Below, in pieces: positions 1 through 8,710 of a stretch of 64,000 bases of DNA (within the stretch, counting starts at the first letter, position 1; every line of letters starts with the position of its first letter). A program made the position numbers and the translations under genes. The DNA is from Leucobacter komagatae (lineage in GTDB: Bacteria > Actinomycetota > Actinomycetes > Actinomycetales > Microbacteriaceae). Location of the stretch: the NCBI RefSeq assembly GCF_000834055.1, contig NZ_JXSQ01000004.1, positions 124,001 to 188,000 on the forward strand. Reading direction: 5' to 3'. The notes beneath the pieces were generated by a model. The model ran no database searches. It was not told the origin of the DNA and saw only the letters and a list, made by a program, of their open reading frames with translations.

Positions 1-1388
1 TGGCCGTCGAGCATGCCGAGGCGATCCGCCGGGTCATCGAGATAGCCGAGCTGCTCCATGAGCCGCTCGGCGTAGAGCGCCCAGCCCTCGGCGTTGCCAG
101 AGGATCCCGCGAGCTGCCTGCGCCACTCGTTGAGGGTGCCGCTGTTGACGACCGCCTGGCCGATCTGCAGGTGGTGGCCGGGAACACCCTCGTGGTACAC
201 GGTCGTGAGTTCGCGCCAGGTGTCGAACTCAGTGACGCCCTCGGGCACCGACCACCACATGCGCCCCGGGCGCGTGAAGTCGCTTGACGGGCCCGTGTAG
301 TAGATGCCACCCTCCTGGGTCGGCGCAATCATGCACTCAAGGGTGCGGATCTCGGAGGGGATATCAAACTGCGTCGTCCCCAGCTCCGCAACGGCCCGGT
401 CGCTCGTCTCCTGCATCCAGCGCTGCAGGGCGTCGGTGCCGTGGAGCTTTCGCGCCGGATCCTGCTCGAGGTGCGCAATCGCATCGGCGACGATCCCCTT
501 GCGCGGCTTCTCTCCGAGGATCTCACCGGCGATCCGCTCCTGCTCATCAACCATGCGGGCAAGCTCTTCGATGCCCCACTCGTAGGTCTCGTCGAGGTCG
601 ACCTTCGCGCCGAGGAACACCTCCGAGGCGAGCTCGTAGCGCTCACGGCCGAATGCGTCGGCCTCGGTCGCGTGCGCCGAGAGCGCCGTGTCGAGGAAGT
701 TCGCGAGCGAGGCGTACGCCGACGATGCCGCGTCGGCTGCCTTCGCGAGATCCGCACGGAGCGAAGCGGGCACGGACTCCCCCGCGCGCTCGGCGAGCTC
801 GGCGAAGAAGCCCTTCGCGGGTTCTGCTGCCGGGGCAGCTCCCGTGCGGGGCTGAATCAGCGGCGACATGCCCGCCGTGCGGCGCAGCTGGGCCGCGACC
901 TCGCGCACCTGGCGGATCGCCGGAACGAGCCCGCGCTGCACACCAGCGTCGAGCGACTCGCGGTACGACCGCAAGGCCTCGGGCACGGCCGCCATGCGAG
1001 CCGCGATGTTCGCCCAGTCGCCCTCGGTGTCGCTCGGCATCATGTCAAAGATGTCGCGCACCTGCTGGGTCGGCGATTCGATCACGTTGAGGTCGCGCAG
1101 CCCCTCGCCGGCCTCGTGCCGTGCGAGTTTGAGCTCGAGTTCGGCGGTGAGGTCGATCTTCGTGACGCGGTCGACCTCATCTTCTGCGGTCGCTCCGCGC
1201 AGCTCGGCGAGGGTCGCGCGCTGTGCCTCCGCGAGCTCCTCTGCGCCGGCCGGCGAGAAGTCGTTGAGCCGTGCGTGCGCTTCCTCGCGCCCGATGTACG
1301 TGCCCGTGATTGGGGTGAGCCGGGTGAGCGTATCGACCCAGTCCTCTGCGATGCGGTCGATGGGGGTACTTGTACGTTCTCCACTCAT
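1..1388 (-). CDS. DUF885 family peptidase-like protein, C-terminus cut by window edge
   Basis: The reading frame starts at the ATG at 1388 (MSGERTSTP) and stays open to the left edge, giving 462 visible residues; DUF885 proteins are usually about 550-600 aa, so roughly the last 100 are missing. The family signature HEGVPGHHLQ is at residues 399-408, an HExxxGH-type zinc-peptidase motif. No signal peptide is visible, so it is probably cytoplasmic. DUF885 proteins are thought to be metallocarboxypeptidases or dipeptidases, but few have been tested, so the substrate is unknown. It is divergent from the small secreted protein at 1483. Confidence 0.85.
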   Translation of the reverse strand, partial: MSGERTSTPIDRIAEDWVDTLTRLTPITGTYIGREEAHARLNDFSPAGAEELAEAQRATLAELRGATAEDEVDRVTKIDLTAELELKLARHEAGEGLRDLNVIESPTQQVRDIFDMMPSDTEGDWANIAARMAAVPEALRSYRESLDAGVQRGLVPAIRQVREVAAQLRRTAGMSPLIQPRTGAAPAAEPAKGFFAELAERAGESVPASLRADLAKAADAASSAYASLANFLDTALSAHATEADAFGRERYELASEVFLGAKVDLDETYEWGIEELARMVDEQERIAGEILGEKPRKGIVADAIAHLEQDPARKLHGTDALQRWMQETSDRAVAELGTTQFDIPSEIRTLECMIAPTQEGGIYYTGPSSDFTRPGRMWWSVPEGVTEFDTWRELTTVYHEGVPGHHLQIGQAVVNSGTLNEWRRQLAGSSGNAEGWALYAERLMEQLGYLDDPADRLGMLDG

Positions 1389-1482
1389 ATGCCCAGCATA
1401 GCCACGGGACGGCCGGAAATAGGGCAGAATAGGAGGGTGCGCTGCACGTAGCCGCGCGCTCACAGATTTCTGAGGAGACACA

Positions 1483-1725
1483 GTGAAGATCCGCACCCGC
1501 ATCGCCACCGCCGCTTCTGTTGCGCTCACCACCGTTTTGGTTAGCGCGCCAGCGTTCGCGGCGGAAGGCGTCGAAAAGGTCGACACGCACGCGCCGTTTT
1601 CGGCAGCTGGTCAGCCCGTCGACGTCGTAGCGATCTCCATCGTCGGCGTTGTCCTGCTCGGCTTCATTCTCGTGACGTCAACGCTCGTTGGCAACCTCTT
1701 CGAGAAGAGCAAGAAGCAGGCCTAA
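1483..1725 (+). CDS. small secreted or membrane-anchored protein, 80 aa, unknown function
   Basis: GTG start preceded by TGAGGAGACACA, a good ribosome binding site. Residues 1-26 form a classical Sec signal peptide (KIRTR, then a hydrophobic stretch ending APAFA). Residues 47-68 are a second hydrophobic segment (VVAISIVGVVLLGFILVTSTLV), followed by a short basic tail EKSKKQA. Processing would leave a peptide of about 54 aa with an external N-terminus, one membrane span and a cytoplasmic tail. No family is recognised. A strong terminator follows at 1744-1788, so it is probably monocistronic. Confidence 0.7.
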   Translation: MKIRTRIATAASVALTTVLVSAPAFAAEGVEKVDTHAPFSAAGQPVDVVAISIVGVVLLGFILVTSTLVGNLFEKSKKQA

Positions 1726-1743
1726 CCTGTAGAGCAACAACGA

Positions 1744-1788
1744 GAAACCGGTCTGCGGGGCTTCCCTTGCCGCAGACCGGTTTCTTTT
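1744..1788 (+). terminator. Rho-independent terminator of the small secreted protein gene
   Basis: Perfect 15-bp inverted repeat GAAACCGGTCTGCGG / CCGCAGACCGGTTTC (1744-1758 and 1770-1784) followed by TTTT, 19 bases after the stop codon. Confidence 0.9.
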
Positions 1789-1831
1789 CGCTCGGGGACG
1801 CAGCGCTCACGCATGCGTCCCAGAACACGAG

Positions 1832-1853
1832 AGGGGGCCCGAGCCGGGCCCCC
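1832..1853 (-). terminator. GC-rich hairpin behind the decarboxylase gene
   Basis: GGGGGCCC and GGGCCCCC arms with a short loop lie directly after the decarboxylase stop codon. There is no T tract, so it may only stabilise the transcript end. Confidence 0.45.
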
Positions 1854-1858
1854 GAGCG

Positions 1859-3388
1859 TTAGTTCGCGCTCGCCGTGAGCGGGTCGCGCACCACCCTGAA
1901 TGTTGCAACGAGCGGATCGACCGCGCCTCGCACGTACCCCGTCGGCGACGAGGCAACAGCCTGCAAGAACGTCACGGTCTCTTCGGTGATCTCCTCACCG
2001 GGCACAAGGTTCGGGATCCCTGGCGGGTAGGCCGCGAGCGTGTCTGCCGAGATCTGGCCGATGGCCTGGTGTGCCGTCACCACGATGCTCTCGGCGAAGA
2101 ACGCGGCGCGTGGCAACATACGCAGGGTTCCGGCCTCGGGAAGCTCGGGGAAGGCAACGAGGTCGCTCGGTCCGCCGTTCGCGGCTTTCGCTTCCGCCGC
2201 GATGGCCTCAAGCCCGGCCATGACTCGGTCGAGGTCTGGCGTTGCCAGCGCACCGATGACCGCCACGATCGTGGTGGCCGTCGACATTTCGAAGTACACG
2301 CCGAAGTCGGAGATGAGCCGGTCACGCACCCAGTGGCCGCTGCGCGCGAGGCGCGAAACGTCGATGGGGATGCGCAGCGGATCGATGCTGACGATGTCTG
2401 CATAGTCGCCGAAGTTGTCGCTGATGACCGAGAAGTCCTCGCTGGCGCGAAGTCGCTCGCGCATCTCCTCGGCAATCTCGATGGAACGGCCGATCTGCGC
2501 CTTGCCGTTCATGAGCGCGTGGCGGGCAGCGTCAAGCGACCCCATGAGGAGTGCGCTCGCCGAGGTTGACGACGTCATCGTGTACGAGCGGTTCACGAGC
2601 GGCTCAAGCCGCTCCGCGAATTCGGTTTCGCCAAGGTGGAGCATTGCCGACTGCGTGAAGGATCCCGCGAGCTTGTGCGTGCTGGAGATCACGAGATCGG
2701 CGCCAAGGCGCACCGGCGACTCTGGCAGGTCCTCGTGGAACCCGAAGTGCGCGCCCCATGCGCCGTCGACGATGAGCGCGGCCGCGTGCTCGTGGGCGAC
2801 GCGGGCGAGCCCTGCGACGTCGGCCGTTGACCCGAAGTAGCTGGGCGACACAACGTATACGCTCTGCACTGCGCGCCCTGCGTCGGCCTCGGTCGCGAGC
2901 GCGTCCTCGAGCGCCTCGGGAGTGAGCCCGTGGGCGATGCCGTGGTCGTGGTCAACGTTGGGGGCAACGAAGGCGGGGATGAGCCCGGCGAGCAGCACAC
3001 CGTCGGTGAAGCTTGAATGGGAGCTGCGCTGCATGAGCACGCGCTCGCCAAGGCCTCGCGCGGCAAAGGCCGCGGTCCGGTTTCCCTGCGAGGCGCCATT
3101 GGTGAGGAACCAGGTGCGTCGCGCGCCCCAGGCCTCAGCCGCGAGATCGAGGGCCTGCGAGAGCGGCGAACCCGGCCCGAGGTCGATGCCGTCGAGCATG
3201 AGTGGTACGTCGAGCTGCACGACCCTGTCGCCGAACAGCTTGGCGAGGTGCGCACCGCCACCCTCAGGCGCGCAGCCGTGTCCGGGGACCATGAGACTCT
3301 GCGGGCCGGCATCTGCGTATCGTTCGAGCGCGGACGCGTATGGCGCGTCATTCTGGGTCACGTGGTTCTCAGTAGGCATATCTCTCAT
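1859..3388 (-). CDS. Orn/Lys/Arg decarboxylase family protein (PLP, fold type I)
   Basis: Pyridoxal-phosphate enzyme of the Orn/Lys/Arg decarboxylase major-domain family (YaaO/SpeA-like, about 480-520 aa). LTNGASQGN matches the phosphate-binding region. DGAWGAHFGFH carries the conserved Asp and His, and SSTHKLAGS contains the expected Schiff-base lysine (residue 239 from the chosen start). The product would be a polyamine precursor such as cadaverine, putrescine or agmatine; the substrate cannot be told from sequence. The start is uncertain: GTG 3427, ATG 3388 and ATG 3379 are in frame and none has a good Shine-Dalgarno. A candidate promoter at 3439-3467 puts transcription start near 3432, which favours 3388 or 3379. 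The LysR gene at 3503 is divergent and its likely regulator. Confidence 0.85.
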   Translation of the reverse strand: MRDMPTENHVTQNDAPYASALERYADAGPQSLMVPGHGCAPEGGGAHLAKLFGDRVVQLDVPLMLDGIDLGPGSPLSQALDLAAEAWGARRTWFLTNGASQGNRTAAFAARGLGERVLMQRSSHSSFTDGVLLAGLIPAFVAPNVDHDHGIAHGLTPEALEDALATEADAGRAVQSVYVVSPSYFGSTADVAGLARVAHEHAAALIVDGAWGAHFGFHEDLPESPVRLGADLVISSTHKLAGSFTQSAMLHLGETEFAERLEPLVNRSYTMTSSTSASALLMGSLDAARHALMNGKAQIGRSIEIAEEMRERLRASEDFSVISDNFGDYADIVSIDPLRIPIDVSRLARSGHWVRDRLISDFGVYFEMSTATTIVAVIGALATPDLDRVMAGLEAIAAEAKAANGGPSDLVAFPELPEAGTLRMLPRAAFFAESIVVTAHQAIGQISADTLAAYPPGIPNLVPGEEITEETVTFLQAVASSPTGYVRGAVDPLVATFRVVRDPLTASAN

Positions 3389-3438
3389 AATGGCTGTGTA
3401 TTTACTCAGAGTGAACCCCTCATTCACCTCATGCGGAG

Positions 3439-3467
3439 CATATACTCTATGGAACCAGGTGCGTCAT
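3439..3467 (-). promoter_or_regulatory. candidate promoter of the decarboxylase, overlapping a possible LysR site
   Basis: Read on the minus strand: -35 ATGACG, 17-base spacer, -10 TATATG. The -10 lies in the interrupted palindrome CATA-TACTC-TATG (3439-3451), compatible with a LysR-type binding half. Only pattern matching supports this. Confidence 0.35.
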
Positions 3468-3502
3468 TTTGACCACTAACCTCAGCTATTCCGGGAGCCA
3501 TC

Positions 3503-4417
3503 GTGATCGACCTTCGCCAACTGCAGGCCCTCAGCGCCGTCGCCGCCGAGGGCTCTGTCGCCCGGGCAGCAGCCCGCCTCGGCTGGAGCCAGCCGACCGT
3601 TGACTACCACCTCAAGAACCTCGACAGGCTCGTCGGAACCGAGCTCACCTCGCGCAGCAGCCGCGGCTCAAAGCTCACGAACGCTGGCCTGCTCATGCTC
3701 GAACGCGGGGATGAGATCCTTGGCCTCGCAGACCGCACCCTCACCGACGTGCGTGACCTCGCAGAGCTCGGCCACGTGCGCCTCCGCTTCGGGATCTTCC
3801 CAACGGCCGCCGCGCGGATCCTGCCCGGCATCGCCACGAGGCTGTCTGAACTCGGCATCGAGCTCGACGCGACGCTCGCGGAGGTCATGCCCCTGGTCGG
3901 GGGCGTCAACCAACACACGCTCGATGCTGCGCTCGTCTACGCGGCCGGGAGCTACGCGCTCCCGCTGCGCGCCGAAGTACACACGACTCACGTGTTCACT
4001 GACCCGATGCTGCTTGCCCTGCCAGCCCACCACGAGCTCGCCGACGTCGAGGAGTTCGACATCGCAACCCTGCAACGACTCAGCGCGGAGAACTGGGTCA
4101 TGGGATCAACCCCCGGAGACACCCTCGACGACCTCGTGCGCGCACTCTTCGAAACTTCGCGGGTGAAGCTCAACGTCGCCGTGCGCACCGATGACTACGC
4201 CGTGGTCCTTGGCCTTATCGCGGCGAACATGGGCGTCGCTCTCGTGCCGAGCCTCATGCGCAGTAGCGTGCCAGAGGGCGTGACCCTCAGGCCAATCACT
4301 GACGAGCGGTTTACCCGCGAGCTCATCCTCGCCGCCCCAGCCGGCCCCGGGGGGCCAAGCGCCGCGGTCAGGCAGCTCGCGGAGGCCGTACGCCGCTCAA
4401 TCAGCGCGCTCGATTAA
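3503..4417 (+). CDS. LysR family transcriptional regulator
   Basis: 304 aa, normal length for the family. Residues 1-60 form the winged helix-turn-helix (IDLRQLQALSAV, then AARLGWSQPTVDYHLKNL); residues about 90-300 are the periplasmic-binding-like effector domain. The GTG start at 3503 follows CGGGAG. Its divergence from the decarboxylase, with about 115 bp between the starts, is the classic LysR arrangement, so it probably controls that gene, possibly in response to a basic amino acid. It is not obviously LysG/ArgP and no exporter gene is adjacent. It ends before a bidirectional terminator shared with the acyl-CoA dehydrogenase. Confidence 0.9.
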   Translation: MIDLRQLQALSAVAAEGSVARAAARLGWSQPTVDYHLKNLDRLVGTELTSRSSRGSKLTNAGLLMLERGDEILGLADRTLTDVRDLAELGHVRLRFGIFPTAAARILPGIATRLSELGIELDATLAEVMPLVGGVNQHTLDAALVYAAGSYALPLRAEVHTTHVFTDPMLLALPAHHELADVEEFDIATLQRLSAENWVMGSTPGDTLDDLVRALFETSRVKLNVAVRTDDYAVVLGLIAANMGVALVPSLMRSSVPEGVTLRPITDERFTRELILAAPAGPGGPSAAVRQLAEAVRRSISALD

Positions 4418-4433
4418 CGCGCGCCACACGCAC

Positions 4434-4483
4434 AGAAGCGCGCCTCCCGAACCACAAAGGCTCTGGAGGCGCGCCTCTGTTTT
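4434..4483. terminator. bidirectional terminator between lysR and acyl-CoA dehydrogenase
   Basis: 14-bp inverted repeat AGAAGCGCGCCTCC / GGAGGCGCGCCTCT (one wobble), 4434-4447 and 4465-4478, followed by GTTTTGG on the plus strand. It sits between convergent genes. Confidence 0.85.
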
Positions 4484-4486
4484 GGC

Positions 4487-6244
4487 TTACGCCCCGATCT
4501 CGCCAGCGGCGACGGTCTCAGCGAGCGCATGCACCTGTGCGAGGTGGTGCGCGCTGTAGAAGTCGGCCTCAGTGAGGCGGCGGGTGTCTTCTTCTGACAG
4601 CTCGGGGTGCGCGAGCACAGCGTTGACGATCGTCGCGTGCATCCAGCCTCCAACGAGCGTCGCGAGCATCTCCTGGAACGGGACGGATACCGCGAATGCA
4701 TCGCGCGGGCTGGCGCCGAAGCCGAGGATCTCCTGCGTGGCGCGTTCTGCCGCGACAACCGCGCGCTCGGTGCGCTCAGCGAGGCGCGCAGCGACCGCAT
4801 CGCCAGTGGCCGTGAGCGCGGTGAGCTGTTCACGGATCATCTCGAACACCCGCGCGACGGTCTTGCCGCCGTCGCGGAGCACCTTGCGACCAACGAGGTC
4901 ATTCGACTGGATCGCCGTCGTGCCCTCATAGATGGGCAGGATCCGCGAGTCGCGGAAGTGCTGGGCCGCCCCAGTCTCTTCGATGAAGCCCATGCCGCCG
5001 TGAACCTGGACGGCGTCGGAGGACACGTGGACGGCCTGCTCGGTCAGCCAGGACTTCAGGATCGGCACGAAGAATTCGGCGAGCGCTGCGTTGCCGTCTT
5101 CGCCAGCACGGTCGTGAACATCGCCAACGAGAACTGAGAACGCGCGCATCGCAGAGATGCGACTCGACATCGAGAGCAGCAGGCGGCGAACGTCGGGGTG
5201 ACCCGCGATCGGTGTGCCCTCCGGCAACCCAATGACGGCGCCCTGGAGGCGGGTGTGCGCGTAGGAGTAGGCACGCTGGTAGGCGCGATCGGCGACGCCG
5301 AGGCCCTGTACCCCGATCCCAACGCGTGCCTCGTTCATCATGACGAACATGCCGGTGAGGCCGTGATGGAGCTCGCCGACAAGGTAACCGGTCGACCCTT
5401 CAAACTGCAGCACGCAGGTCGGGCTCGCGTGAATGCCGAGCTTGTGCTCGAGCCCAACCGTCACCACCGAGTTGCGCTCGCCTGGGTTGCCGTTCGCGTC
5501 GAGGCTGAACTTGGGGACAACGAAGAGCGACAGCCCGCGGTGTCCCTCTGGCGCGCCCTCGGTGCGTGCAAGGACGAGGTGAATGATGTTGTCTGCGACG
5601 TCGTGATCCCCCCACGTGATGAAGATCTTTTGGCCGGTAACGGCCCAGCTGCCGTCGCCGTTGTCGCGAGCCATGGTGCGAACGGCCCCAAGGTCGCTGC
5701 CAGCCTGCGGCTCGGTGAGGTTCATCGTGCCGGTCCACTCGCCGCTGACAAGCTTCGGCAGGTAGGTGGCACGGAGTTCCTCGGTGCCATTGGCCTGCAG
5801 GGCGCGGATCGCGCCGTGGCTGAGCGCAGGGCACAGCGCGAACGCGGCGTTCGACGCGTTCCAGAACTCGGAAAGCGCCGCCGTCACTGATCCGGGCAGC
5901 CCGTCGCCGCCTGCGTCCTCAGCAACCGATGCCGACACCCACCCCGACTCGGCGAAGGACTTGTAGGCCGCGCTGAAACCGGTTGGAGTGACAACGTTGC
6001 CGTCAACGAGCTGCGCCCCGACCTCATCGCCGACGCGGTCGAGCGGTGCGAACACCTGCGCGGCGAATTCACCGGCTGCCTCCAATGCGTCGCCCGCGTC
6101 CTCTGCGCTGAGCGCGCCCGCAGTGGCCCGCGCAACGACGTCGGCTCCGAACGCCTCCCGCAGCAGGAAGGCGTACTCGCCGACCGGCGGAACATAGGTG
6201 CCCGCCTCGGGCACCGTCTTGGGGGCAAAATTCGCGATAGCCAT
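4487..6244 (-). CDS. acyl-CoA dehydrogenase family protein (about 585 aa, DmdC-like)
   Basis: Flavoenzyme that oxidises acyl-CoA to enoyl-CoA with transfer to ETF. NLTEPQAGSD is the FAD/substrate loop in the middle domain; QVHGGMGF and IYEGTTAIQ are C-terminal signatures, the latter carrying the usual catalytic Glu. The extra ~110-residue C-terminal extension and total length match the long DmdC/FadE5-like subfamily rather than 380-aa short-chain enzymes. The ATG at 6244 (MAIANFAPKT) has GGAG eight bases upstream; an in-frame GTG at 6253 is less likely. A TetR gene is divergent with a palindrome at 6318-6332 between, suggesting repression relieved by an acyl-CoA. The actual acyl substrate is unknown. 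Confidence 0.9.
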   Translation of the reverse strand: MAIANFAPKTVPEAGTYVPPVGEYAFLLREAFGADVVARATAGALSAEDAGDALEAAGEFAAQVFAPLDRVGDEVGAQLVDGNVVTPTGFSAAYKSFAESGWVSASVAEDAGGDGLPGSVTAALSEFWNASNAAFALCPALSHGAIRALQANGTEELRATYLPKLVSGEWTGTMNLTEPQAGSDLGAVRTMARDNGDGSWAVTGQKIFITWGDHDVADNIIHLVLARTEGAPEGHRGLSLFVVPKFSLDANGNPGERNSVVTVGLEHKLGIHASPTCVLQFEGSTGYLVGELHHGLTGMFVMMNEARVGIGVQGLGVADRAYQRAYSYAHTRLQGAVIGLPEGTPIAGHPDVRRLLLSMSSRISAMRAFSVLVGDVHDRAGEDGNAALAEFFVPILKSWLTEQAVHVSSDAVQVHGGMGFIEETGAAQHFRDSRILPIYEGTTAIQSNDLVGRKVLRDGGKTVARVFEMIREQLTALTATGDAVAARLAERTERAVVAAERATQEILGFGASPRDAFAVSVPFQEMLATLVGGWMHATIVNAVLAHPELSEEDTRRLTEADFYSAHHLAQVHALAETVAAGEIGA

Positions 6245-6317
6245 ACTCGACACTCCATCGTTGGTCGTCCAGGTGTGCGCGGCGCAGGTACACGGCGCGC
6301 GTCCCCAGAAGTATGCC

Positions 6318-6332
6318 TGAGACTGAGTCTCA
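6318..6332. promoter_or_regulatory. palindromic operator candidate for the TetR regulator at 6431
   Basis: TGAGACT-G-AGTCTCA is a perfect 7-bp inverted repeat in the divergent intergenic region between the acyl-CoA dehydrogenase and the TetR gene, where an autoregulating TetR operator is expected. Confidence 0.6.
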
Positions 6333-6430
6333 AAGCAAGGCGAGAATGCAGCAATGGCGCGCTCAAATTACCGCCATGGTTGAAAAACATATGCGGCACC
6401 GCGTCTCACCCCTGTGCTAACTTTGCCCAC

Positions 6431-7108
6431 ATGACCGACAGCGCAGCACCACACGGCCCAGACGGGTCCGCCTCCCCGCAAGCGACCGCGGTGCGCTATC
6501 TCACCGAGCACGGATACGAGCAGACAACGACGAGTAGCCTCGCTGACGCTATTGGCATGAGCCGCAGCACGTTCTTCCGCCGGTTTGGCAGCAAAGAAGA
6601 TGTGGTTTTCGCAGACCACGATCTCGCGCTCAGTCAGCTGCAGGAGCAGCTAGACAGCTCGACGCTCAGCGCGTCGGCAACCATCGCACTCGGAACCCTC
6701 GAGGTCTCCCGGGTACTCACCCGCGACCCGGTGACGGCGCGAATGCGCGCCCAACTGCTCAGAAGCACGCCGCTGCTGCGGGAGCGGGAGCTCGTCATCA
6801 CGCACCGTTACGAACGCATGTTCCAGCGATACCTTGCCCGCGTTGCGCTGCCGGGAACACCCGACTGGGGTGCCATCGCAGCGGCTGCGGCCGTCGTCGC
6901 CGTGCACAACGCCGCACTGCGCAGATGGATGAAGTTCGGCGACGATCAGGCCTTTGGCGAACTGGAACGTGAACTCACCGCACTCATCGCGCGCTTCAGC
7001 CCGTGGTTCGGAGGAGAGCGCGACGCCTCGCGCGTTGTGGTCGCCTCGTTCGACGCAGCAACCGCACCCGAGGACGTGCTTCGCGCGATTGCGTCCGAGC
7101 TCGGCTAG
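6431..7108 (+). CDS. TetR/AcrR family regulator
   Basis: 225 aa from the ATG at 6431 (MTDSAAPHG). The TetR DNA-binding helices are at about residues 20-62 (AVRYLTEHGY, SLADAIGMSRSTFFRRFGSKEDV); the rest is the helical ligand-binding domain. It is divergent from the acyl-CoA dehydrogenase with a perfect palindrome between, so it probably represses that gene and itself. A longer in-frame extension upstream would run through the operator and is rejected. A weak hairpin at 7109-7149 separates it from the convergent beta-lactamase-like gene. Confidence 0.88.
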   Translation: MTDSAAPHGPDGSASPQATAVRYLTEHGYEQTTTSSLADAIGMSRSTFFRRFGSKEDVVFADHDLALSQLQEQLDSSTLSASATIALGTLEVSRVLTRDPVTARMRAQLLRSTPLLRERELVITHRYERMFQRYLARVALPGTPDWGAIAAAAAVVAVHNAALRRWMKFGDDQAFGELERELTALIARFSPWFGGERDASRVVVASFDAATAPEDVLRAIASELG

Positions 7109-7149
7109 CCCCTCCGTGAAGCAGCCAGCCAGGTGCGGTCACTGAGGGG
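7109..7149. terminator. hairpin between convergent tetR and beta-lactamase-like genes
   Basis: CCCCTCCGTGA / TCACTGAGGGG arms (one mismatch) with a 19-base loop start right after the TetR stop codon. There is no T run. Confidence 0.45.
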
Positions 7150-7162
7150 CGAGCCCAACCCC

Positions 7163-8635
7163 CTACTCGACCAGCCGGAAGATGTCGCTCGCGAGCCCGA
7201 CAAGGACTGGCGTCGCCTGGGCGATCTCTGCAGCCTGTGCAGCGTCCTCACCGGCGAACATGAGGACGACGGTCACCGCGGTCCCGTCTGTTTCGAGCAC
7301 ACGCCAGCTCCCGGCAAGCACGCCAACGTTGCCCCCTCCCTTGAAGGCGACGCCAGCCCGCTCCGTACTGTCGAACTGCGGCCCGAGGCCGGAGTTCGTA
7401 CCAAGAATCGCCACGAGCTCAGGCTGCTCTTGCGACATCGCTGCCAGCTGGCGATGGGCCGAAGCAATGTCGGCCGGGCTCGCATACCATTCGATGTCGC
7501 GAGTCCACGGCGGTTCCGCCATCTCCGACATCGCCACGGACGCTTGAGTTGGCGTGACGGTCAGCGGGAGTTCGCCGATGCGGTTGAGCATGCTCCGTCG
7601 TTCACCCTCATCGGCCGTTGGCCACGCCTCGCCCAGCCCACGTAGCTCGGCCGCGTCTGCTGCGCCGCTCAACCCACCGTACGACAGCTGAAACGCTTCC
7701 CTCGTGGTGAGCATCGGACGCATCACCCCTGGGGCACCGTGGCGAAGCTCCTTCACCGCTTGCTCAACACGATCTCGCCCAACAGTCCGCATGAGCAAAT
7801 CTGTCGCGGTGTTGTCGCTGATCGCGATCATCTGTGTGGCCGCCTCGAGCACGGTCACGGCCGTTCCCACTGGCTCGTCCTGCAGCGTCCCCGTCGGGAG
7901 GCTGCGGTCGCCCTCGCTGAGGCTGAGCGTGTCTTCCCAGCTCAGGCCCCCAGCGGCAACCTCGCCCGCGACAGCGGCAAGCACATACAGCTTGAACATC
8001 GACCCCAGCGGGGCGATCTCGTCGGCGCCGATGCTCAGCACCTCGGTTTCGCCCGCGCCGGACTCCCGGAGCACCAGTGCCCGCACGTCGGAGTCGAAGG
8101 CCCGTATGCGCTGCTCGACCTCCGCGAGCGAAGCCGATGCCTGCCACTCGTCACCTGCCTGGCCGAGGAACATCTCGGTGATCATGCCGTCGGCGTCAAC
8201 GGCAAGGTCGAGGGCAAACGGCTCGCCGACGGCGCCAGCGAACACCGCGCGCGCGGTTCGCTCATCCCGCTCCTCGTAGCTCGTCGCGATAAACGGCCTA
8301 GCGGGGCGAATGGAAGCCGCAAACAGTTGGACGATCTCCTCAGCAGGCACCTCGGCGAGGAACTCCTCATGGAGCCTCGCAGCGATGTCGCCCGCTGACG
8401 GGTCCGCGTCGGCATTGATCATCTCGTGCACCCAGCGCACTTGGCTGCCGACGGGTGACCGGGGAATCTCGACGCTGTGCGCCGCGTCCGCCACACCGGC
8501 CTCCGGCTTCACAGCGCTCCCGCCACTTGTGCATCCCGCGAGCGCGACAACGGATGCGAGCACCAGGCCCAAGAGCGCGGCCACGCGGCCACCTCCTCGC
8601 GAAACCAAACCGCTACAAACCCCCGCGCTTGCCAT
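7163..8635 (-). CDS. lipoprotein with ORF12-like N-domain and class A beta-lactamase-like domain (Cpe/LpqF type)
   Basis: 490 aa from the ATG at 8635, with GAGGG six bases upstream. Residues 17-35 are a lipoprotein signal ending LAGC (Cys35). An NTF2-like domain of the kind found in clavulanate-cluster ORF12 follows, with RPARPFIATSYEE. The serine-hydrolase domain carries S212-M-F-K215, S273-D-N275 and K432-G-G, the three active-site motifs of class A beta-lactamases, with KGG replacing the usual KTG. ORF12 itself is an esterase rather than a resistance enzyme, so hydrolysis of beta-lactams should not be assumed. A paralogue of the N-terminal domain alone lies immediately upstream (8711-9187) and another at 14797-15294. 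Confidence 0.88.
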   Translation of the reverse strand: MASAGVCSGLVSRGGGRVAALLGLVLASVVALAGCTSGGSAVKPEAGVADAAHSVEIPRSPVGSQVRWVHEMINADADPSAGDIAARLHEEFLAEVPAEEIVQLFAASIRPARPFIATSYEERDERTARAVFAGAVGEPFALDLAVDADGMITEMFLGQAGDEWQASASLAEVEQRIRAFDSDVRALVLRESGAGETEVLSIGADEIAPLGSMFKLYVLAAVAGEVAAGGLSWEDTLSLSEGDRSLPTGTLQDEPVGTAVTVLEAATQMIAISDNTATDLLMRTVGRDRVEQAVKELRHGAPGVMRPMLTTREAFQLSYGGLSGAADAAELRGLGEAWPTADEGERRSMLNRIGELPLTVTPTQASVAMSEMAEPPWTRDIEWYASPADIASAHRQLAAMSQEQPELVAILGTNSGLGPQFDSTERAGVAFKGGGNVGVLAGSWRVLETDGTAVTVVLMFAGEDAAQAAEIAQATPVLVGLASDIFRLVE

Positions 8636-8710
8636 TGCCTGCCCTCTCAATACCGACGTACCCAATACACACACCCGGAAGTCTCGGGTTCTCCGAATCC
8701 CAAGAACGCG

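Noticed and set aside
7163-8635. Beta-lactam resistance gene
   Set aside because: The serine-hydrolase motifs are present, but the ORF12-type N-domain and KGG instead of KTG argue for an esterase or other role; resistance is not supported.
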